A stretch of 64,000 nt of DNA from Gammaproteobacteria bacterium. GTDB lineage: Bacteria > Pseudomonadota > Gammaproteobacteria > Eutrophobiales > Eutrophobiaceae. The notes under the pieces were generated by a model that was not told the origin of the DNA, did not search any database, and saw only the letters and a list, made by a program, of their open reading frames with translations. This document shows positions 38,759 to 48,025 of the stretch, piece by piece. The first letter of the stretch is position 1; every line of letters begins with the position of its first letter. The stretch is taken from the NCBI GenBank assembly GCA_030835405.1, contig JAURPG010000053.1, positions 1-64,000 on the forward strand, given 5' to 3'. The position numbers and the translations under genes were made by a program.

Positions 38759-39556
38759 TTAAATTTCAATATTGAAAAAATTCTCAAAATTTTCAGTATC
38801 ACATAATGGGAGGTTGAATTTATCAGGATACTGGACCTTCATTAAATAAAGACCACTGGCAGGTGCGGTGATTCCTCCTTTTGCCCTGTCCCGAGCATTA
38901 AGCACATCCTCTGCCCATTCTACAGGATATTTTTTACTACCAATTTGTATTAACACCCCAGCAATATTCCTTACCATGTGATGCAAAAAAGCATTGGCTT
39001 GAATATCAATAAAGATAAAGTCACCTCGCCTTTGTACTGTCAAATTTCGTACATGTCTAATTGGAGTTTTTGACTGACAAGAGGTTGCCCTGAATGAGGT
39101 GAAATCATGTTTGCCTATAAGAAAATTTGCCGCTTCAGACATATCTTCTTCATTTAAAGAATGCACCTCCCATGCAGTAAAATCTTTCAACAATGCTGAA
39201 CGGGTAACTCTATTCAGGATGATATATCTGTAATATCTGGATAATGCTGAAAAACGAGCATGAAATTCAGAATCCACCTGCTTAACCCAGTTTAGATTGA
39301 TATCATCGGGTAATATGGAATTGACACCAAATACCCATGAATGATTTTCCCGAAAAGATTCCGTATCGAAATGAATTATCTGCTCAACAGCATGCACTCC
39401 AGAATCGGTCCTGCCTGCACATTGAACTGAAACAGAGTGATCGGCGACTTTAGAAAATGCCAATTCTACACACTGCTGGATTGTTCTGCCCTGGTCCTGT
39501 TTTTGCCACCCATCAAAATCAGTGCCATGATATTCAACGCTGGCTACAATTCTCAT
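38759..39556 (-). CDS. truA: tRNA pseudouridine(38-40) synthase
   Basis: Converts U38-40 of the anticodon arm to pseudouridine. About 265 residues from ATG 39556; a GTG at 39577 would add seven. I prefer the ATG because MRIVASVEYHGTDFDGWQ aligns with the family start. The catalytic Asp lies in QCAGRTDSGVHA. Further motifs are RYYRYIILN, GKHDFTSFRA, and AFLHHMVRNIAGVLIQIG. It sits between fimV and trpF, the conserved fimV-truA-trpF order of gammaproteobacteria. Confidence 0.97.
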   Translation of the reverse strand: MRIVASVEYHGTDFDGWQKQDQGRTIQQCVELAFSKVADHSVSVQCAGRTDSGVHAVEQIIHFDTESFRENHSWVFGVNSILPDDINLNWVKQVDSEFHARFSALSRYYRYIILNRVTRSALLKDFTAWEVHSLNEEDMSEAANFLIGKHDFTSFRATSCQSKTPIRHVRNLTVQRRGDFIFIDIQANAFLHHMVRNIAGVLIQIGSKKYPVEWAEDVLNARDRAKGGITAPASGLYLMKVQYPDKFNLPLCDTENFENFFNIEI

Positions 39557-39621
39557 AGTGAAAAGTGGATTTGCCACTCAATCGAGAACACAGGGAAAAG
39601 TTAGTGTATAAGATAAGTAAG

Positions 39622-42600
39622 TCAGGAAACCTGGGCTTTTAATTCTTCTGCCTGACGTTTCTGTTCGTCATTTCCTTCTGCGATTATTTCATCAAGGATA
39701 GTCTTGGCACTATCACCATCACCCAACTCTACATAGGCCTTAGCCAGATCCAGCTTGGTAGCAATCTCATCTTCAGCACATTGTTCACCGCTATCAACGG
39801 TCCTGGGAACAGTATGATCTTCATCATCATCCTCGTCATCATCATCCAGGGATATTTCCGGCACATCCTGATCGGCGCCGCCATCATCGCCCATATCCAG
39901 TTCTATACCACCGGCATCACCACTGTCGTCACTACCTTCATCGAGGGATATCTCCAGGCCTGCATCGCTACCGGCATCATCACTCAAGTCCAGTTCTATG
40001 CCACCGGCATCGCCACTGTTGTCTCCGCCATCATCCAGGGATATCTCAAGGCCTGCATCGCTATCGGCATCATCTCCCATATCCAGTTCTATGCCACCGG
40101 CATCGCCACTGTCGTCTCCACCATCATCCAGGGATATCTCAAGGCCTTCATCGCTACCAGATGTTTCACTGCCAGCAGCATCAAAATCAATGACATTATC
40201 ATCATCAGCTTCTACCGGTTCGTCTCCACCAAGATCAAAATCAAGAGAGTTATCATCTGATGATTCAGTTGGTATTTTCAAGGTGGAATCCATTTCATCG
40301 GATGACTCAGTTGGAATCTTCATGGTTGAATCCATATCCGGTTCTGAGGAGGCTGCAGCAGTTAAATCCAGAATATCTTCATTTCCCTCATCCTCTAATT
40401 CTGTATGCGCGGTAACATCGAGTAAATCTTCTTCTCCTCCAGGTGCAGCAGAGATGTCCAGAACGTCGTCCTCTGCCTGAATATCACCAGCAATATCCAA
40501 CATATTATCTTCATCACCATCCGGCTCCGCTACCTGGGATACTTCATCAAGCCCTACAGCTGCAGTTACATCTAAAAGGTCCTCATCGTCGGAACCTGCA
40601 GAATCGGCGGTAATATCCAGAATATCATCACCACCAGACGTAATATCAAGCATTCCATCATCACTATCACTCTGATCAGTGGTTGATTTTTCAGCATCTC
40701 CACCACCAAGATAAAAATCCAGACCATCGTCTGAGTTATCATCCCCTTCTTCATCTGCCGTCAGGTCAACGATACCCCCACCCTTGGCCTCATCAGAAGC
40801 TTCTTCTTCACCATCTACGGGTTCAGCAAACAGCTCCCTGCTCGGAGAAATTTCCTGCCACATAATAGTCGCCATTTCCCAATGCGGTCCTTCACCTCCA
40901 GTCAATTCATTCAGGACTTTAGCCTCTTCTTCATATTTGACCTTATCGCCCGAAGAATAAAAGACTTCCAATAACTTACTATGGTAATCCAGATTATTCG
41001 GATCGCCCTGAATTGCATCTCTGATAAATTCTTCTGCCTGATCAAAATGCTCATAGGCAAGGAAGACATTTACTTCTGCAAGCGGATCATCCTCAGGTTC
41101 ATCAACTGTCTCCTGAACAACCTCCTCTGCACCTGAATCTACAGCCTGTTCCTCAACCTGGGCAGGTTCATCGATGGCTATTACATCTGATTCTTCAGCA
41201 ACATCTTCATCTCCCGCATCTATTTCAGAATCAATTTCAGATTCTTCTTCAGGCATAGCCGTTTCTTCAGCGGTACTTTCGGGTTCAGATATTTCAGCAT
41301 CTGTTAATTCATCATCAAGGGCAGATTCCTTGCGTTTCTTTATAAAAAGCAATGCTGCAATGGCAACAATTAATGCACCTAAGGCCCCTCCAACCAGGAC
41401 AATATTTCCAAAAATGAATGACAATATCTGGATAACCAGTCCAGGTTGAGCAGGCATTATTTCCGGTTGAGTAGTAACACCTGCAGGTGCACTGGATTGT
41501 TCTTCGGTAGGGGGAGCTTCCTCTATGGAATCTTCTACAGGCTCTACTGTTTCTTCCAAGGCCAGGCTGGTAATTTCTTCAGGAACAATTTCAGCGTCCA
41601 CCACTTCATTAGATTCTTCTACCGTATCCTCAATGACTTGCTCAATTGCTTCATCAGCTTCTTCGATGATTGCCCCACCCGCCGCTTGTTGTTGTAATGT
41701 GGCGAGTTCATCATCCCTTAATTCCAGTAACCTTTGCAGGTCTTGAATTAATACTTCAGACTCATCCAGGCGGCCTCTCAGATCCCTGTTTTCAGCGGTT
41801 AATGCCTCAAGTTGCTCATTCGCCAGTGCCAGATCCGCCCCGCCTTGTCCAGCAGAATCAAATGATGCTGCCGTCTGTCCTGTATCTGTCGCACTATCAG
41901 CCCCAGGTGAGATCAGCCTCAATTCGGAAGTATCTGAATCGGCGTTGGATAAAGTGCTGGATGATGCGGGTTGAGTCGTACTACCGGCAGGTCTTTGTGA
42001 GACGTTAGCCACGAATGAACCTCTTACTTCCTCCCATAGCGAGTTTTGGGACTGCACTTGTGATAATGCCACCCCGGCAGATATCGCTGAAATTTCTTCA
42101 CTATCCGGGATCCGTAACACCTGACCTTCACGAAGCCCGTTTATATTATTTTCAATAAATGCCTCTGGATTCGCGCGTAGGAGCGCCAACATCATTTGCT
42201 GTACCGTAACTGGCGTATCTGGCCTTACACGGCTAGCAATTGACCAAAGCGTATCATCTGAGCCAGTTGGACCATATTCATTACCTGAGTATGAGGATGC
42301 TGATGATGGTGATGTGACTGACGGTGTAGTGACGGCTTGAGATGGACTGACTGATTCAGGTTCCGATGCAGGGGCACTGGGAACCGCAATCCTCCTGATA
42401 TTCGGATCATATAGTGGGGGATCAAGCAAAACCGTATATTCTCTGAATAGTCTTCCACTGGACCAACTGGCTTCCAATAAGAAGTTCAAATAAGGTTCGC
42501 GTATCGCTTCACTTGAAGTAATGCGAATGTAATCCGGGCCTGAATCGTTAATTTCTATTTCGAATTGTAGTGAACTGAGAATAAAGCCACGCTCAATGCC

Positions 42601-42795
42601 TGCACGATTGAAGGCCTCAAGATCTGCCAGTCTGACACTTAAGGTATCGATTTCAGCAGAAGTTGGTGATAAGAGCTCTATTCTTGCATCAAAAGGTTGG
42701 TTCAAGGCAGAATTTAATTCGATATTACCCAAACCGAGCGCAAACAATCGGGTAGTAGAAAATAATAAAAGTACTGTTAATGCAATTTTAGGCAT
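39622..42795 (-). CDS. fimV: FimV, LysM-containing inner-membrane hub protein
   Basis: 1057 residues. FimV organises the cell pole, and in Pseudomonas it supports type IV pilus assembly. Seen in order: a signal peptide (cleavage near RLFA|LGLG), the FimV N-terminal domain (about 20-125; NIELNSALNQPFDARIEL, YIRITSSEAIREP, SGRLFREYTVLLDPP), a LysM-like segment (about 176-231), a coiled coil (about 320-370), one membrane helix (about 450-485), then a very acidic cytosolic part. This has many DxLDIxA/LLDVTA repeats, four 31-residue repeats rich in Asp/Gly, and a C-terminal TPR-like motif (KLDLAKAYVELGDGDSAKTI). A broken copy of the N-terminal domain lies just upstream. No pilus genes are nearby. 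Confidence 0.95.
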   Translation of the reverse strand: MPKIALTVLLLFSTTRLFALGLGNIELNSALNQPFDARIELLSPTSAEIDTLSVRLADLEAFNRAGIERGFILSSLQFEIEINDSGPDYIRITSSEAIREPYLNFLLEASWSSGRLFREYTVLLDPPLYDPNIRRIAVPSAPASEPESVSPSQAVTTPSVTSPSSASSYSGNEYGPTGSDDTLWSIASRVRPDTPVTVQQMMLALLRANPEAFIENNINGLREGQVLRIPDSEEISAISAGVALSQVQSQNSLWEEVRGSFVANVSQRPAGSTTQPASSSTLSNADSDTSELRLISPGADSATDTGQTAASFDSAGQGGADLALANEQLEALTAENRDLRGRLDESEVLIQDLQRLLELRDDELATLQQQAAGGAIIEEADEAIEQVIEDTVEESNEVVDAEIVPEEITSLALEETVEPVEDSIEEAPPTEEQSSAPAGVTTQPEIMPAQPGLVIQILSFIFGNIVLVGGALGALIVAIAALLFIKKRKESALDDELTDAEISEPESTAEETAMPEEESEIDSEIDAGDEDVAEESDVIAIDEPAQVEEQAVDSGAEEVVQETVDEPEDDPLAEVNVFLAYEHFDQAEEFIRDAIQGDPNNLDYHSKLLEVFYSSGDKVKYEEEAKVLNELTGGEGPHWEMATIMWQEISPSRELFAEPVDGEEEASDEAKGGGIVDLTADEEGDDNSDDGLDFYLGGGDAEKSTTDQSDSDDGMLDITSGGDDILDITADSAGSDDEDLLDVTAAVGLDEVSQVAEPDGDEDNMLDIAGDIQAEDDVLDISAAPGGEEDLLDVTAHTELEDEGNEDILDLTAAASSEPDMDSTMKIPTESSDEMDSTLKIPTESSDDNSLDFDLGGDEPVEADDDNVIDFDAAGSETSGSDEGLEISLDDGGDDSGDAGGIELDMGDDADSDAGLEISLDDGGDNSGDAGGIELDLSDDAGSDAGLEISLDEGSDDSGDAGGIELDMGDDGGADQDVPEISLDDDDEDDDEDHTVPRTVDSGEQCAEDEIATKLDLAKAYVELGDGDSAKTILDEIIAEGNDEQKRQAEELKAQVS
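39843..40152 (-). repeat. Tandem 93-bp repeats coding for the acidic tail of FimV
   Basis: Three full copies and a partial fourth of a 31-residue unit (LEISLDDGGDDSGDAGGIEL followed by DMGDDADSDAG) occur in a row with strong DNA identity. The high identity suggests recent expansion or gene conversion. The opposite strand has a long open frame here, which is a by-product of the repeat. Confidence 0.85.
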
Positions 42796-42828
42796 GGCTT
42801 CGTTTGTTCCTTTGCACGATCCCCAGTG

Positions 42829-43206
42829 TCACCTGGCGGGATCAATCAATAAATCATATTCTCTGATTAATCTTCCCTGTCCCCAGGTGAGTTCGATCGT
42901 AAAGCTCAGTATTGGCTCACGAATGGATTCAAGACTGGTTATACGTAAATAATGTCCGCTTTGTTCACCTATGATTTCTATTTTTAATGTCCCAGCCATT
43001 ACTGCTGAGCCTTTATTTACATCTAGTATTCTGGCATTTAGACGGTCAAGATCACCGGATTCTATATCATTTATTGCTATTTTCGCATCCAATGCCTAAT
43101 TAAAATAGGAGTTCAGCTCAATATCTGCCACAGACAATGCAGTTACCGGAGACGATATAACCCCCAGTACCACCAACAGCATATTAATCGCATAACGATT
43201 TAGCAT
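42829..43206 (-). pseudogene. Duplicated FimV N-terminal domain with a TAG stop at codon 37
   Basis: From ATG 43206 a signal peptide (MLNRYAINMLLVVLGVISSP region, cleavage near TALS) leads to VADIELNSYFN. Then TAG occurs at 43098-43096, followed in the same frame by ALDAKIAINDIESGDLDRL and on to YLRITSLESIREPILSF and GRLIREYDLLIDPA, ending in TGA at 42829. In FimV the aligned segment is NIELNSALNQPFDAR, so the TAG replaces the conserved Gln (CAG). The stop after the DPA motif gives a stand-alone N-terminal domain of about 125 codons, without LysM or membrane helix. It lies 33 bp upstream of fimV. A tandem duplicate, probably secreted before it was broken. Confidence 0.85.
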
Positions 43207-43383
43207 CTAAATAACTTCAATTATGAAACAAAAAACCTTAATTAACAATTAGTTATATATGGTTAAATAAGCCCGATGTCAATAAAGTATTACTAAGTTA
43301 TTGCCAAATCGGGGCATTTTCCAGTTTTTGTCCCGCAAAAATACCTGTGAAAATGCTTTATATTTACCACTTAACTATATAGT

Positions 43384-44406
43384 TTACAGATAGTCTTTTA
43401 CCAAAATTTCACCAATTTGAACACTATTTAATGCTGCCCCTTTGCGCAGATTATCAGAAACTACCCATAAATCTATGCCTTTTGGATGTGAGATATCCTC
43501 TCGGATCCGGCCAACATAGACTGGATCTGTCCCCTCTCCTTCCGATACTGCGGTAGGATATCCCCCTGGTTTATGCTCATCCATAACTACCACTCCAGGC
43601 ATGGATGCCAGAAGTTGGCGCACCTGGTCCACCTGGATTTTTTCACGGGTTTCAATATGAATTGCCTCTGAGTGTCCATAATAGACAGGCACCCTGACCG
43701 TAGTAGGATTGACCTTTATATTGGGATCCTCAAATATTTTTTGGGTTTCCCAAACCATTTTCATTTCTTCCTTGGTATATCCATTTTCCTGAAATGCATC
43801 AATGTGAGGCAACACATTAAATGCAATTTGCTTAGGGTAGGTCTCGCATTTAACAGGTTTACCATTGATGATAGCCGCTGATTGTTCAGCCAATTCATCG
43901 ATTCCGTCTTTACCGGTTCCGGACACAGACTGATAGGTACAAACATTTATTCGTTCGATTCCCACTGCATCATAAATGGGTTTTAACGCGACCAACATTT
44001 GAATCGTCGAACAATTGGGGTTGGCAATAATCCCTTTATTTTTGTAATCAGCAATGGCATGTGGATTAACTTCAGGCACTATTAAAGGAATATCATCCTG
44101 ATATCGAAACTGTGATGTATTATCAATAACCACACACCCCGCCTGTGCCGCCTTTGGGGCATAAATTTCTGAAATAGGCGCGCCTGGTGAAAATAAGCCA
44201 ATATCTATATCTTTAAAATCAAATGATTCCAGATCTTCTATCACAAGATCACTATTATCAAAATGTATTCTATTGCCTGCTGAGCGGCTACTTGCCACCG
44301 CATGAACGTTGTTATAGGGAAAGTTTCGTTCAACTAATAATGACAACATCACTTCACCCACCGCACCGGTAGCACCAACCACTGCGACATTTACTTTCCT
44401 GCTCAT
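43384..44406 (-). CDS. asd: Aspartate-semialdehyde dehydrogenase
   Basis: Makes aspartate semialdehyde for lysine/diaminopimelate, threonine and methionine. 340 residues. Seen: the NADP-binding VVGATGAVGEVMLSLL, FSPGAPIS, the catalytic Cys132 in IANPNCSTIQM, YQSVSGTGKDGIDEL, and VPVYYGHSEAIHIETR. It is the first gene of the asd-fimV-truA run and faces the diaminopimelate genes dapC-dapD across a 194-bp divergent interval, which fits joint control of the pathway. Confidence 0.98.
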   Translation of the reverse strand: MSRKVNVAVVGATGAVGEVMLSLLVERNFPYNNVHAVASSRSAGNRIHFDNSDLVIEDLESFDFKDIDIGLFSPGAPISEIYAPKAAQAGCVVIDNTSQFRYQDDIPLIVPEVNPHAIADYKNKGIIANPNCSTIQMLVALKPIYDAVGIERINVCTYQSVSGTGKDGIDELAEQSAAIINGKPVKCETYPKQIAFNVLPHIDAFQENGYTKEEMKMVWETQKIFEDPNIKVNPTTVRVPVYYGHSEAIHIETREKIQVDQVRQLLASMPGVVVMDEHKPGGYPTAVSEGEGTDPVYVGRIREDISHPKGIDLWVVSDNLRKGAALNSVQIGEILVKDYL

Positions 44407-44433
44407 AATTTATTCCACTTTATTGACATAATT

Positions 44434-44457
44434 TGTTTAAATTACTGTTTAAATTAT
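44434..44457. repeat. Tandem 12-bp repeat between asd and dapC
   Basis: TGTTTAAATTAC is followed directly by TGTTTAAATTAT, 28 bp before the asd start. Each copy holds a TTTAAA palindrome, so a dimeric regulator could bind both. TTGACA occurs 11 bp away at 44423. The function is not known. Confidence 0.45.
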
Positions 44458-44600
44458 CAGCTTGATCTCCCACAATTGCATGTAGAAATACCAAGCTAAC
44501 TCGTAAGGATATCATAAGAGAAAATATCAAGACTATATTGGATAAATACAAATACAATGTTCTCCTGATTAAAATCGACTAAATTCATGAACAAACTGAA

Positions 44601-45800
44601 ATGTTAAACCCTGGATTTGCAAACCTGCAGCCATACCCGTTCCAGAAACTGTCAAGTTTACTGGTAGACAGTTCCCCTGCTGCAAAAATACCAATTGATC
44701 TCTCGTTAGGGGAACCAAAGCATCCAACGCCGGAATTTATTCTAGACGCCATCAGGGATAATCTTCAGGGTGCTGGAAAATATCCGCCAATAAAAGGTGA
44801 TAAACCAATAAGAGAGACCATTAAATCCTGGCTGATAAACCGCTATGCATTACCTGCTGATACAATTGATCCGGACATAAACGTCTTGCCGGTAACAGGT
44901 ACTCGGGAGGCCCTGTTCGCCATTGCCCACTGTGTGATTGATTCACAGGTAAATGACCCCGTCGTAGTTACCGGAAATCCCTTTTACCAGATATATGAAG
45001 GCGCTGGTCTTCTTGCCGGGACATCCATGTGGTATGTCAATACCCTGGAAGAAAATGGATATCTGCCAGATTATTCAAATGTACCTGGTCATATCTGGGA
45101 AAGGTGTCAGTTACTTTATATATGTTCTCCCAATAATCCTACCGGCATGGTAATGAGTCAGCAAGAGTATGAGTTGCTGTTTAAATTGTCTGATAAATAT
45201 AATTTTATTATTGCCGCTGATGAATGTTATTCGGAAATCTATCTGGATGAAAAACATCCACCACTGGGTATATTGCAGGCGGCTAATACTGCTGGACGAC
45301 GAAATTTTAAAAATATTATTATTTTTCACAGTCTCTCAAAAAGATCTAATGTGCCGGGAATGCGATCAGGTTTTGTTGCCGGTGACACGGTTTTACTTAG
45401 TAAATTTTACCAATATCGTACCTATCATGGTTGTGCAATGTCGCCATATATACAGGAGGCCAGCATCGCCGCATGGAGTGAAGAGTCACATGTGGTACAA
45501 AATCGGCATTTATACAGGGAGAAGTTTGATGCCGTTCTTGATATTCTTGAGCCTGTCATGGACATATACAGACCGCAAGCCGGTTTTTATCTATGGCCCA
45601 AAACTCCAATAGATGATGTAAAATTTACACGATTAATGGTGGATAACGAAAACGTCACCGTATTACCTGGAAGCTTCACGTCGAGAGAAGTGAATGGAGT
45701 CAATCCAGGTAAAAATCGAATTAGAATCGCACTGGTTGCGCCGTTGGAAGATTGCATCATCGCTGCAGAACGAATAAAAAATCAAATAAATACAATATAA
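44601..45800 (+). CDS. dapC: Succinyldiaminopimelate transaminase
   Basis: PLP-dependent aminotransferase of the succinylase route to meso-diaminopimelate. 399 residues, fold type I. Seen: LSLGEPKHPTP near residue 35, GTREALFAIAH, SPNNPTGMVMS, ADECYSEIYLDE with the PLP-ring Asp, HSLSKRSNVPGMRSG with the PLP Lys247, and RIRIALV near the end. It is followed by dapD after 15 bp, which supports dapC over other aminotransferases of the same family. Confidence 0.95.
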   Translation: MLNPGFANLQPYPFQKLSSLLVDSSPAAKIPIDLSLGEPKHPTPEFILDAIRDNLQGAGKYPPIKGDKPIRETIKSWLINRYALPADTIDPDINVLPVTGTREALFAIAHCVIDSQVNDPVVVTGNPFYQIYEGAGLLAGTSMWYVNTLEENGYLPDYSNVPGHIWERCQLLYICSPNNPTGMVMSQQEYELLFKLSDKYNFIIAADECYSEIYLDEKHPPLGILQAANTAGRRNFKNIIIFHSLSKRSNVPGMRSGFVAGDTVLLSKFYQYRTYHGCAMSPYIQEASIAAWSEESHVVQNRHLYREKFDAVLDILEPVMDIYRPQAGFYLWPKTPIDDVKFTRLMVDNENVTVLPGSFTSREVNGVNPGKNRIRIALVAPLEDCIIAAERIKNQINTI

Positions 45801-45815
45801 AAACAGGGAATTAAT

Positions 45816-46637
45816 ATGAATCAGCTGGAAACCATCATTAACAATTACTTTGAAAACCGCTCGGAAATAAAACTCGACAATGTCCCGGATGAATTACGAA
45901 ACGCCATTAATGAAGTAATAGCAGGATTAAACAGCGGTGAACTGAGAGTCGCTGAAAAGCAAAGCGGCACATGGGCAGTTCACCAATGGATTAAAAAGGC
46001 CGTATTATTGTCTTTTGCAATAAATGGTAACAAGCCCATCGATGGCGGGTTTACCAGTTATTTTGACAAAGTCCCGCAAAAATTCTCAGGTTTGTCTGAA
46101 GATGATTTCAACCGTATCGGTGCGCGTGTCGTCCCGCCCGCTCTGGCCAGACAAGGTAGTTTTATCGCCCCCGGTGTCGTTTTAATGCCCAGCTACGTTA
46201 ATATCGGCGCCTACGTGGATTCAGGCACCATGGTTGATACCTGGGCAACTGTGGGCTCGTGTGCACAAATCGGGAAAAATGTTCACCTTTCAGGTGGCGT
46301 CGGGATAGGAGGAGTACTCGAACCCTTACAGGCCAACCCTACCATAATAGAAGATAACTGTTTTATCGGTGCAAGATCTGAAATCGTTGAAGGTGTCATC
46401 ATTGAAGAAGGATCCGTTATCTCCATGGGGGTATATATAGGTCAAAGCACAAAAATCTATAACAGGCTAACGGGAGAAATCACCTATGGCCGGGTACCAA
46501 AAGGATCCGTTGTCGTTTCCGGGAACCTGCCTTCTGATGATGGCAAGTACAGTCTGTATTGCGCGATAATTGTAAAACAGGTAGATGAGAAGACCAGAAG
46601 TAAAGTCAGCCTTAATGATTTATTGCGAGACGATTAA
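45816..46637 (+). CDS. dapD: Tetrahydrodipicolinate N-succinyltransferase
   Basis: Succinylates tetrahydrodipicolinate in the lysine/diaminopimelate pathway. 273 residues. Seen: the N-terminal helical domain with [14 protein letters not shown], then the left-handed beta-helix with hexapeptide repeats ([78 protein letters not shown]). A good Shine-Dalgarno (AGGGA) lies before the ATG. It is cotranscribed with dapC and probably with the aldehyde dehydrogenase 21 bp downstream. Confidence 0.98.
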   Translation: MNQLETIINNYFENRSEIKLDNVPDELRNAINEVIAGLNSGELRVAEKQSGTWAVHQWIKKAVLLSFAINGNKPIDGGFTSYFDKVPQKFSGLSEDDFNRIGARVVPPALARQGSFIAPGVVLMPSYVNIGAYVDSGTMVDTWATVGSCAQIGKNVHLSGGVGIGGVLEPLQANPTIIEDNCFIGARSEIVEGVIIEEGSVISMGVYIGQSTKIYNRLTGEITYGRVPKGSVVVSGNLPSDDGKYSLYCAIIVKQVDEKTRSKVSLNDLLRDD

Positions 46638-46658
46638 CCATTTTATAAATAGACAACA

Positions 46659-48023
46659 ATGCTCGTTTCAATTAATCCGGCGGATAATAAGGAAATTGCC
46701 AGATATGAAGAACATTCGGAACACGAAGTTAAAAACATTCTGGTAGATTCTAAAACGGCATTTAATAGTTGGAAGAATACGACTTTTACAGAACGTTCCG
46801 AGTTAATGCGAAATGCCGCAGCAGCTTTGAAGAAGAACCTGGAAGAACATGCCAAGCTTATAACCCTGGAAATGGGAAAACCCATAAAACAGAGTCGGGC
46901 AGAAGTTGAAAAATGTGCTTTCGTTTGTGAATACTATGCAAATAGTGCTGAAGGTTTCTTAGCAAACCTCAACGTTCATTCCGATGCCGAAAATAGTTTT
47001 GTTAGTTTCCAACCTCTAGGAACCATACTAGCCGTCATGCCCTGGAATTTCCCGTTCTGGCAGGTATTCCGGTTTGCCGCCCCTGCCCTGATGGCAGGCA
47101 ATGCGGGAGTTTTGAAACACGCATCTAATGTGACGGGTTGTGCCCTGGCAATCGAAGGCGTATTCCGTGATGCCGGCTTTGAAAGCATGCTATTTAGAAC
47201 ACTGAAACTACCTGGCAGCAAAGTTTCCTCTGTCATTGAACACCCTGCGATTCAGGCAGTGACCCTGACTGGTAGCGGGGCGGCAGGAAAGTCCGTTGCC
47301 CAATGCGCAGGTAGAATGTTAAAAAAGTCCGTACTGGAACTGGGTGGCAGTGATCCCTATATCATTCTGGAAGATGCCAATCTTGATGATGCCGTTAACG
47401 CCTGTGTGACCAGCCGACTGATAAATGGCGGGCAAAGCTGTATTGCGGCAAAACGGTTCATTGTCATCGAATCCATAAAGGAAGAATTTGAACGCAGATT
47501 CGTAGAACTGATGTCACAAAAAGCCATGGGAGATCCCATGGACGAGAAATATGATATTGGACCACAGGCCAGGACTGAACTACGTGACGAATTGCATGAA
47601 CAGGTATCTGAAAGTATTTCCAGGGGGGCAACTTGTATATCGGGTGGTGAGGTTCCAGAAATAGACGGTGCCTATTATCCGCCCACGGTTTTAACAAATG
47701 TCACAAAAGGTATGCCAGCCTATGATGACGAATTATTTGGCCCTGTTGCGGCTATCATTTCAGCAAAAGATGAAGAAGAGGCTATAGTCATCGCCAATGA
47801 CAGTGACTTTGGTCTGGGTGCGGCAGTGTTTACCCAGGATATTAAACGAGGCGAAGAAATTGCTGCCAACAGGCTTGAGGCCGGTTGTTGCTTCGTGAAT
47901 GATTTTGTTAAGTCTGACCCCAGGTTGCCGTTTGGCGGAATAAAACAAAGTGGCTATGGCAGGGAACTGTCCCATTTCGGGATTCAGGAATTTGTCAATA
48001 TTAAAACTGTGTATCGAAAATAA
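46659..48023 (+). CDS. NAD(P)-dependent succinate-semialdehyde dehydrogenase (Sad type)
   Basis: 454 residues of the aldehyde dehydrogenase superfamily. Seen: PWNFPFWQVFRFAAPALMAG, LTGSGAAGKSVAQ, the general base in LELGGSDPYIILEDA, the nucleophile Cys in GGQSCIAAKRF near residue 261, DDELFGPVA, and PFGGIKQSGYGRELSHFG. The short N-terminus and these segments resemble YneI/Sad rather than GabD. The substrate is inferred. The role next to dapCD is not obvious, and succinate semialdehyde is not a known dap intermediate. It ends 2 bp from the convergent DUF1015 gene. Confidence 0.9.
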   Translation: MLVSINPADNKEIARYEEHSEHEVKNILVDSKTAFNSWKNTTFTERSELMRNAAAALKKNLEEHAKLITLEMGKPIKQSRAEVEKCAFVCEYYANSAEGFLANLNVHSDAENSFVSFQPLGTILAVMPWNFPFWQVFRFAAPALMAGNAGVLKHASNVTGCALAIEGVFRDAGFESMLFRTLKLPGSKVSSVIEHPAIQAVTLTGSGAAGKSVAQCAGRMLKKSVLELGGSDPYIILEDANLDDAVNACVTSRLINGGQSCIAAKRFIVIESIKEEFERRFVELMSQKAMGDPMDEKYDIGPQARTELRDELHEQVSESISRGATCISGGEVPEIDGAYYPPTVLTNVTKGMPAYDDELFGPVAAIISAKDEEEAIVIANDSDFGLGAAVFTQDIKRGEEIAANRLEAGCCFVNDFVKSDPRLPFGGIKQSGYGRELSHFGIQEFVNIKTVYRK

Positions 48024-48025
48024 TA

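Noticed and set aside
39843-40152. CRISPR array
   Set aside because: The repeats are contiguous, in frame and protein-coding, with no unique spacers.
39781-40260. 159-codon plus-strand frame over the FimV repeats
   Set aside because: It is a by-product of the 93-bp repeats in fimV; its own repeats have no start signal or known domain.
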